Of a DNA stretch of 64,000 bases, positions 56,152 to 64,000 are shown piece after piece. How positions within the stretch are numbered: position 1 is the first letter of the stretch; each line of letters starts with the position of its first letter. The notes beneath the pieces were generated by a model. It was not told the DNA's origin and did no database searches. It worked only from the letters and a program-made list of their open reading frames with translations. The stretch is from positions 1-64,000 of the forward strand of contig JAQNDB010000531.1 in the NCBI GenBank assembly GCA_029204045.2, written 5' to 3'. Source of the stretch: Tillandsia leiboldiana. Taxonomy: Eukaryota > Streptophyta > Magnoliopsida > Poales > Bromeliaceae. The position numbers were made by a program, and so were the translations under genes.

Positions 56152-57159
56152 GAGCTCGTGGACTGAAATGCGACGGAAAAAACCACCAAAAGAGGAACGT
56201 CGCAGTGAGCCGAATCCCAGAAATCATCGATGCTGCGGCCTCCAAAAAATCTCCAAATCCTTGGAAGAGTAGAGAATTGAAGGAGGAAGGGCTCTATCAA
56301 AAAGGCCCCCATGAAAACATCCAAAAATATCGAAAAATGGGAAAACAAAGGCCTATTTATAGGCAAATCCCAAAATCCCAAAAAGAATAGGTTTGGGGGA
56401 CAATTTCGGGCGATGAACAGCGGGCGCCAAACCTAGATTCGCGCAGTGCCCGGATCGTCCCGGGCGCGTCGCGTGTCCCGAACACGAGACAGCGGGCGTC
56501 GGGCCACCCGGGCGCTGCCGCGTGTCCCGAACATGGGACAGCGGGCACCGAGCCACCCGGGCGCTGCCGCGTGGCCCGACCAAGTCAACGGGGCGGGTGG
56601 CACCCACCAATCGCGGGGCGCCATGTGGCCCCCACGTACGGGCGCCTTCGTGCCCGCGCCTGGCCCCGCACATCGTCGCGCCTGCCCCGCCTGCCCGCGC
56701 GCACTGCGTGTACAGCGCCGCGTGGGCTGGCCAATCCGGGGCCGCCACGTGGCGCCTCCCCGATCCACGCTCCCTCGCGCGGCTCCCGTGGACCGCGCCG
56801 CGTGCGCCATCCAATCCGAGGCAGCCACGTGGCCCCCCCCCAGCAAGTCCACGGCTCCCCCTATGCACCAAAATGCGCGGTAACTTTCGGGTGTCCGTTT
56901 TGGGCATCCTGACTCATAAAAATATAAGCGTATAGCTGTTTCTCAACGTTTTTCCGCGCTGAATCCAAATCCGGCCTCCGTTTAGCAAGAAACCCCTTCT
57001 AAAATTTCGGCGAAAGCAGCCGAAAAGCAGCACGATCCAACTCTACCCTGAGTCCTTTTAACACGTCTGTGTGACGCGTAACGGACCCGATACACCAACA
57101 GCAGGTGTTTCACGCTGCGGACCACGGGGGCAAGCTACACGGGGATTTAGGCCACTACA
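56152..57159 (-). repeat. Gypsy C LTR, part 3 (U3)
   Basis: It resumes after copia-2 and ends ...GGCCACTACA. Read on the minus strand it is the U3 start TGTAGTGGCC, with a palindromic TATA region GGCCTATTTATAGGC at about 56349-56363. GC-rich with CCACGTGGC and CGTGTCCCGAACA repeats. Unit 2 has the equivalent at 60417-61423. Confidence 0.8.
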
Positions 57160-57322
57160 ACTGTGGATGAGTCGAACACGGGGAATGGTTCTCCGTATTC
57201 AACTCATCTCACGTTCCCGTCCCACGTCTAGTGGGAGAGAGAGCTCTGCGGCGGCGACAGCGGTTGCGGACAAAGAGAGAGAGAGGCTGAAGGAAGAAGA
57301 AGAAGAAAGAAGGCTCGGGGCT
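57160..57322. other. Unit flank left of Cassandra-2
   Basis: Non-coding. A GAACACGGGGAATGGTTC hairpin at about 57171-57200 and a purine-rich run (GAGAGAGAGAGGCTGAAGGA, AGAAGAAGAAGAA) are present. The hairpin-containing stretch is directly repeated at about 57945-58000. Confidence 0.5.
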
Positions 57323-57898
57323 TGTGACGCCCCACTTCCCAGGGGGTCACCCATCCTAGAACTACTCTAGCTCTAGCACGCTTAACTCTCATGTTCCTCT
57401 TGGATCTTGCTACCATCCAAAATGCTATAGCCGGGTTAGAGATTTAGTCCTATTATATCATTTATATAGAGGACTAATCCAAATTCCGGGGGTGTCACAT
57501 TCTTCCCCCCTTTAAGCCCTGACGTCCACGTCAGGCTCAAGCACACTCACAAGCACCAGGCGATGTGAGACTCGTCTCGCTAGCCTTAGCCGACCTTGTG
57601 AGGAGCTGCACTCCACTCACAGCGGTCATTAGCCGGGGAGCCTCGCTCTACCCTCTATATAACCCTGGCTCAGCCGAGACTCATCTCACATTTCCGGCTG
57701 GTGAATGGCTCTGATACCAACTGTGACGCCCCACTTCCCAGGGGGTCACCCATCCTAGAACTACTCTAGCTCTAGCACGCTTAACTCTCATGTTCCTCTT
57801 GGATCTTGCTACCATCCAAAATGCTATAGCCGGGTTAGAGATTTAGTCCTATTATATCATTTATATAGAGGACTAATCCAAATTCCGGGGGTGTCACA
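57323..57898 (-). mobile_element. Cassandra-type TRIM retrotransposon (Cassandra-2)
   Basis: A 576-bp element with 177-bp LTRs (57323-57499, 57722-57898), primer site (minus TGGTATCAGAGC, 57708-57719) and polypurine tract (57500-57515 on the complement). GGGCT duplication at 57318-57322 and 57899-57903. The LTRs contain the 5S-like stretch in minus orientation and are intact TGTGACACC...GGCGTCACA. The matching site in unit 2 (about 61580) is empty. It has no ORF. Confidence 0.95.
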
Positions 57899-59004
57899 GG
57901 GCTGTATAAGGGTTTGAACACGGGGGACCATTCCTCATGTTTAAACACGGGGAATGGTTCCCCGTGTTCAACTCATTCCATGTCCTCCTCCCCTGCTCGC
58001 GTGGCGGGCACGCGTGGTGCACAGGTGGCACCCATAGGGCCAATTTTACAAATATAAATTTTATAGGATCATTTTCAAAAATAAAAAATTTCAGAGGGCT
58101 ATTTTCAAAAAAAAGTCTTACTTTTGAGGCATGCATTTTAATGTCCATGTCTTTTTACAGAACGTGTGTCATTTTTTTTTTATCTCATTATTTTTGTTTG
58201 GTTAAGTCTCTCTATTTCGATACATGCGTAGTCGGCTCAGTATATTTTTTTAAATTAATCAAAATATTTATATTATTTAATGGATGAAGAGTGTGATCAC
58301 ATGTCTAAGATAAGATAAGATAAGATACGTATACTTATAATTATATCGTAGATGAAATATGCTATTATATCAAATAATAAATTTTAAGCATTTTTATGAA
58401 GCAAAGATCAAGTTGTTTACTTGCAGTTACCCAAAAAAAATCTTCCAACATGCAAACGAAACCTAATTCTTTTTATTTATACTTCCATAACTTTTAATTT
58501 TAATTTTTTTTTTGTTCAGTTATTTTAATTATTTATTTTCAAAGTTTTATTAAATTTAATGGGTCAATCTGCTGTTATTAGTTAGTAATTAATCCATGGA
58601 GTTTCATTTGTCACGGAGTGATTCAAATCTCAACCCAATTAAATTTGGTAACTTTGTCAAAAATGTCATTCAAATCTCTCTTTTTTGTTGATAAAAAATT
58701 ATTTAATTTTATAAAAATATGTTTTAGAGATTGTTATAAAAAAAATTTAATAGTTCAAGGGGCCGGCCTCCATACACTTTTATTTATTTATTTATTTATT
58801 TTTGTTTGAGTAATACTATTCTATCCATCGAGGATGAAAATTTGTTTACTGGTCACTTTAAAGTCATCAATAAAATTCATCCCATTCCAAAATAGATGAG
58901 GTGTAAAATGTAAGAAGTATTTAATTATTTATTAATTTATTTATTTTATTTTTTTTTGCACCCCTTAGATGCTTCCATGTTGTGACATAGCATAGAGGCT
59001 TCCT
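57899..59004. other. Unit flank right of Cassandra-2
   Basis: A near-palindrome lies at 57914-57971. The rest is A/T-rich non-coding DNA with TAAGATAAGATAAGATA and TTTATTTATTTA microsatellites. The same sequence recurs at 61585-62686. No gene or known element is recognised. Confidence 0.6.
57914..57971. repeat. 58-bp near-palindrome
   Basis: It reads TTGAACACGGGGG... to ...CCCCGTGTTCAA, centred on TTTAAA (57942/57943) with three mismatches in 29 bp per arm. Unit 2 keeps it in a more diverged form (about 61597-61653). Confidence 0.9.
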
Positions 59005-62000
59005 ATGCGTCGACAATAGATTTCTATTACCAACCAAAATAACGACGCTTTCATACATCGGGAAAAGGAAATAGGCGACGCTTCATAGCGTCGTAAATCG
59101 ATGATCGTTTGCTGACGCTTTAATGCGTCGACAATAGATTGCTATTACCGACGAAAATAACGACGCTTTCATGCGTCGGGAGTAACGCGACGGCATATTT
59201 ACCGATGCTTTTGTAAGCGTCGCCATATTTCTCTCATCACTGCACTTACCGACCCACTTCCCGACGCTTTATAAAGCGTCGGCGACCACATTGACGACGC
59301 TTTTACGCGTCGTTATGTGACTCTAAAAGCGTCGCCAAAGGCCGTTTTTTTTGTAGTGCATGTTTTCTCCTAAGTCAAGTCCCAATATGATAGTGTAGCA
59401 ATAAAATAGTGGCCTATCTAGATGTCCATACAAATATGCAAGTGTTCTCATTTAGAATAGAATGAAAACTATCGAGTAATACCCTCACATAGGTCAGATC
59501 ATAATGTCCCATAGAATAATCAATTTTTGCATGTAAGGCTAAGTGCAAACATAGCACGTTAATATATCACCACTATAGTACTACAAATCCCACATAGATA
59601 GGCTAAGAATTAATCAGAATAATTCAGTCATGTATGATCTCCAATATGGTGACAACCAATAAACCATGAATCAGGGGTCTCTCTAATAACCCTAGTGAGT
59701 AAGCCGTAAGAAAAGGTATACAACAACCACCCACCTAGAACGCGCAAATCCGAAGTCCCTCTGCTCAAAATATGGCGTGCGCGTTCCCTTAGTGTCTACG
59801 GTCCCACCGAAACAAGAATCTCCTAAAACCCCTCCCGGATCAACGGTGGCGAGCAAAACAGTGAAGTGTTGTCCAACAATGCTGTATAAAATCAACGGCG
59901 CGCGACATAGGCGAAGATGTGAAATCAAGCACAATTTCTTTCCGGGGTCCAAAAGGAAAATTCTCACCTCGATCGTGAAGAAAAGTTCCAACTTCCCCTA
60001 TCCTCGAGAGACACCGAAATCCCAGCGAAAACTATAACAAAAGTCGAACACAGTGTAAAACATAGTCCCAGAAAATCTCCGTCATGCAGTTTGCGCAACA
60101 GTCTAAAAAACAGTCATTTTTTACCTGCGAAATGTCCTCCAAAAATTCCATAAAAATCATCCCTGTGATCCTCGCGAAGTGTGATGCAAATCGAGTATTT
60201 AAACTCTCCGTTCCCACACCCGTAGGCCGAGAAAAGCCATAATCTCTCCTCTGCTGTCCAAAAATTGCCTCAAAAAAAGAGGGTCTAATGATGCTCCAAA
60301 AAACCCAGTAAAAACTCGAAATGGAGGGAAGTGGTACAAATGGAAAACGTAGGCCTACCTGTCATGGAGACACTGCCGCAAGAATCGTCTTAAAAATTCT
60401 TCGGGGTAGTCCAGGAGAGCTCGTGGACTGAAATGCGATGGAAAAAGCCACCGAAAGAGGAACGTCACAGTGCGCCGAATCCCAGAAATCACCGATGCTG
60501 CGGCCTCCAAAAAATCTCCAAATCCTTGGAAGAGTAGAGAATTGAAGGAGGAAGGGCTCTGTCAAAAAGGCCCCCATGAAAACACCCAAAATATCGAAAA
60601 ATGGGAAAACAAAGGCCTATTTATAGGCAAATCCCAAAATCCCAAAAAGAATGGGTTTGGGGGACATTTTCGGGTGCCGAACAGCGGGCGCCAAACCCCG
60701 ATCCGCGCAGCGCCCGGATCGTCCCCAGGCGCGTCGCGTGTCCCGAACACGGGACAGCGGGCGCCGGGCCACCCGGGCGCTGCCGCGTGTCCCGAACATG
60801 GGACAGCGGGCGCCGAGCCACCTAGGAGCTACCGCGAGGCTCGACCAAGTCAGCGGGGAGGGTGGCGCCCACCAATCGCGGGGCGCCATGTGGCCCCCAC
60901 GTACGGGCGCCTTCCTGCCCGCGCCTGCCCTCCTAAATCGTCGCGCCTGCCCCGCCTGCCCGCGCGCGCTGCGTGGACAGCGCCGCGTGGGCCGGCCAAT
61001 CCGGGGCCGCCACGTGGCGCCTCCCCGATCACGCTCCCTCGCGCGGCTCCCGTGGACCGCGCCGCGTGCGCCAGCCAATCCGAGGCCGCCACGTGGCCCC
61101 CCCCAGCAAGTCCACGGCTCCCCCTATGCACCAAAATGCGCGGTAACTTTCGGGTGTCCGTTTTTGGGCATCCGGACTCAGAAAAATATAAGCAAATAGC
61201 CGTTTCTCAACGTTTTTCCGCGCTGAATCCAAATCTGGCCTCCGTTTAGCAAGAAACCCCTTCTAAAATTTCAGCGAAAGCAGTCGAAAAGCAACACGAT
61301 CCAACTCTGCGCTGAGTCCGTTTAACACGTCTGTGTGACGCGTAACGGACCCGATACACCAACAGCAGGTGTTTCACGCTGCGGACCACGGGGGCAAGCT
61401 ACACGGGGATTTAGTCCACTACAACGGTGGATGAGTCGAACACGGGGAATGGTTCTTCGTATTCAACTCATCTCACGTTCCCCTCCCACGTCTAGTGGGA
61501 GAGAGAGCTCTGCGGCGGCGACGGCGGTTGCGGACAAAGAGAGAGAGAGGCTGAAGGAAGAAGAAGAAGAAAGAAGGCTCGGGGATGTATAAGGGTTTGA
61601 ACACGGGGGACCATTCCTCGTGTTTAAACACGAGGATTGGTTCCCCGTGTTCTACACATTCCATGTCCTCCTCCCCTGCTCGCGTGGCGGGCACGCATGG
61701 TGCACAGGTGGCACCCATAGGGCCAATTTTACAAATATAAATTTTATAGGATCATTTTGAAAAATAAAAATTTTCAGAGGGCCATTTTCAAAAAAAAAGT
61801 CTTACTTTTGAGGCGTGCATTTTAATGTCCATGTCTTTTTACAGAACGTGTGTCATTTTTTTTTATCTCATTATTTTTGTTTGGTTAAGTCTCTCTATTT
61901 CGATACATGCGTAGTCGGCTCAGTATATTTTTTTAAAATTAATCAAAATATTTATATTATTTAATAGATGACGAGTGTGATAACATGTCTAAGATAAGAT

Positions 62001-62686
62001 AAGATAAGATACCTATACTTATAATTATATCGTAGATGAAATATGCTATTATATCAAATTATAAATTTTAAGAATTTTTATGAAGCAAAGATCAAGCTGT
62101 TTACTTGCAGTTACCCAAAAAAAATCTTCCAACATGCAAACGAAACCTAATTCTTTTTATTTATACTTCCATAACTTTTAATTTTAATTTTTTTTTTGTT
62201 GAGTTATTTTAATTATTTAAGTTCAAAGTTTTATTAAATTAAATGGGTCAATCCGCTGTTATTAGTTAGTAATTAATCCATGGAGTTTCATTTGTCACGG
62301 AGTGATTCAAATCTCAAACCAATTAAATTTGGTAACTTTATCAAAAATGTCTTTAAAATCTCTCTTTTTTGTTGATAAAAAATCATTTAATTTTATAAAA
62401 ATATGTTTTAGAGATTGTTATAAAAAAAATTTAATAGTTCAAGGGGCCGGCCTCCATACACTTTTATTTATTCATTTATTTATTTTTGTTTGAGTAATAC
62501 TATTCTATCCATCGAGGATGAAAATTTGTGTACTGGTCACTTTAAAGTGATCAATAAAACTCATCCCATTCTAAAATAGATGAGGTGTAAAATGTAAGAA
62601 GTATTTATTTATTTATTTATTTATTTTTATTTTCTTTTTGCACTCCTTAGATGCTTCCATGTTGTGACATAGCATAGAGGCTTCCT
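59005..62686. repeat. Tandem segmental duplication, unit 2
   Basis: 3682 bp: CACTA 3' end (59005-59360), gypsy C LTR R/U3 (59361-61423) and the flank (61424-62686). It has no copia or Cassandra insertion; their empty sites are CAGGA at 60412-60416 and GGGAT at about 61582-61586. Frames such as 60470-61249 are GC-rich LTR sequence, not genes. Confidence 0.93.
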
Positions 62687-64000
62687 ATGCGTCGACAATA
62701 GATTTCTATTACCAACCAAAATAACGACGTTTTCATGCGTCGGGAAAAAGGAAAATAGGCGACGCTTCATAGCGTTGTAAATCGATGATCATTTGCCGAC
62801 GGTTTAATGCGTCGACAATAGATTGCTATTACCGACGAAAATAACGACGCTTTCCTGCGTCGGGAATAACGTGACGGTATATTTACCGATGCTTTTGTAA
62901 GCGTCGCCATATTTCTCTCGTCACTGCACTTACCGACCCACTTCCCGACGCTTTATAAAGCGTCGACGACCACATTGACGACGCTTTTACGCGTCGTTAT
63001 GTGACTCTAAAAGCGTCGCCAAAGGCCACTTTTCTTGTAGTGCATGTTTTCTCCTAAGTCAAGTCCCAATATGATAGTGTAGCAATAAAATAGTGGCCTA
63101 TCTAGATGTCCATACAAATATGCAAGTGTTCTCATTTAGAATAGAATGAAAACTATCGAGTAATACCCTCACATAGGTCAGATCATAATGTCCCATAGAA
63201 TAATCAATTTTTGCATGTAAGGCTAAGTGCAAACATAGCACGTTAATATATCACCACTATAGTACTACAAATCCCAGATAGATACGCTAAGAATTAATCA
63301 GAATAATTCAGTCATGTATGATCTCCAATATGGTGACAACCAATAAACCATGAATCAGGGGTCTCTCTAATAACCCTAGTGAGTAAACCGTAAGAAGAGG
63401 TATACAACAACCACCCACCTAGAACGCGCAAATCCGAAGTCCCTCGGCTCAAAATATGGCGTGCGCGTTCCCTTAGTGTCTACGGTCCCACCGAAACAAG
63501 AATCTCCTAAAACCCCTCCCGGATCAACGGTGGCGAGCAAAACAGTGAAGTGTTGTCCAACAATGCTGTATAAAATCAACGGCGCGCGACATAGGCGTAG
63601 ATGTGAAATCAAGCACAATTTCTTTCCGGGGTCCAAAAGGAAAATTCTCACCTCGATCGTGAAGAAAAGTTCCAACTTCCCCTATCCTCGAGAGACACCG
63701 AAATCCCAGCGAAAACTATAACAAAAGTCGAACACAGTGTAAAACATAGTCCCAGAAAATCTCCGTCATGCAGTTTGCGCAACAGTCTAAAAAACAGTCA
63801 TTTTTTACCTGCGAAATGTCCTCCAAAAATTCCATAAAAATCATCCCTGTGATCCTCGCGAAGTGTGATGCAAATCGAGTATTTAAACTCTCCGTTCCCA
63901 CACCCGTAGGCCGAGAAAAGCCATAATCTCTCCTCTGCTGTCCAAAAATTGCCTCAAAAAAAGAGGGTCTAATGATGCTCCAAAAAACCCAGTAAAAACT
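62687..64000. repeat. Tandem segmental duplication, unit 3 (cut by window end)
   Basis: It restarts with ATGCGTCGACAATAG and follows unit 2 collinearly to the window end, with scattered substitutions. The array may continue beyond. Confidence 0.93.

Larger units (their letters stand above)
44367..59004. repeat. Tandem segmental duplication, unit 1 (contains copia-2 and Cassandra-2)
   Basis: It runs from inside the CACTA 3' subterminal region, through gypsy C LTR sequence and a non-element flank, to TAGAGGCTTCCT at 59004, where the CACTA-end sequence restarts. Removing copia-2 and Cassandra-2 with their duplications leaves about 3661 bp, against 3682 bp for unit 2. Unit 1 lacks about 25 bp (AATCAAGCACAATTTC region) present at 59922. 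Confidence 0.9.

Noticed and set aside
56353..56935. Overlapping GC-rich frames around 56446-56935 and 60470-61249
   Set aside because: Gypsy C U3 with high GC. Frames occur on both strands and contain no recognisable domain.
59777..60037. 86-codon frame repeated at 63461-63721
   Set aside because: Gypsy C LTR sequence in tandem units. The unit 1 equivalent (45211-45507) has a different frame after a 25-bp deletion, so the reading frame is not conserved.

Overview
The window is transposable-element DNA from a flowering plant. I recognise no host gene, rRNA, tRNA or CRISPR array. The evidence for a plant is the element mix: Ty1/copia elements of the SIRE/Maximus type (gag-pol followed by an envelope-like ORF, primer site matching initiator-Met tRNA), Ty3/gypsy elements of the Tekay/Del type with multi-kilobase LTRs that begin or end in TGTCACGCCCC/GGGGCGTGACA, a CACTA (En/Spm) DNA transposon, and two Cassandra-type miniature elements carrying a 5S-rRNA-like sequence. 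The density of nesting suggests pericentromeric or otherwise repeat-rich chromatin. I cannot name the species.

Layout. 1-1942: 3' end and 3' LTR of a SIRE-type element (copia-0). 1943-2830 and 14598-22667 (minus strand): a decayed Tekay-like gypsy element (gypsy A: gag, RT, RNase H, integrase pieces, 5' LTR at 16702-21788) with older LTR sequence (F) on its right. A complete SIRE element (copia-1, 2831-14597, TSD CGAAG) sits exactly at the RT/RNase H connection of gypsy A. A solo LTR (E, 17635-20738, TSD GTACG) lies in gypsy A's LTR, and a Cassandra element (17969-18546) lies in E. 22668-23114: gag start, leader and primer site of another gypsy (C, minus strand), whose LTR starts at 23115. 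That LTR is split by a CACTA transposon (24233-44722, TSD CAT). Inside the CACTA are a 10.9-kb non-autonomous gypsy (B, 26340-37191, TSD GTCCT) and a 2.9-kb solo LTR (H, 37949-40803, TSD ATATT), both inserted in its TNP2-like transposase gene. From 44367 to the window end a 3.7-kb segment (CACTA 3' end + gypsy C LTR + flank) is tandemly repeated at least three times. The first unit carries a second SIRE element (copia-2, 45756-56146, TSD CAGGA) and a second Cassandra (57323-57898, TSD GGGCT); the next unit shows both empty sites.

How the parts relate. copia-1 has a single 1457-codon ORF with protease, integrase, RT and RNase H motifs intact plus an intact envelope-like ORF. Only the 5' part of its gag is frameshifted, by four one-base losses that may be sequence errors. 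copia-2 lacks protease, the integrase N-terminus with the first catalytic Asp and much of gag, and has a nonsense codon in RNase H, yet its LTRs are almost identical, so it was probably mobilised in trans. Both carry, just upstream of the envelope-like ORF, the same paired GATCCGGATC array plus TATA box that forms the LTR promoter, followed by a plausible intron. This looks like a second internal promoter and is the observation I would follow first.

Limits: identities and LTR differences were judged by eye, not by alignment. The first ~5 kb shows an unusual density of one-base indels and may be low-quality consensus.
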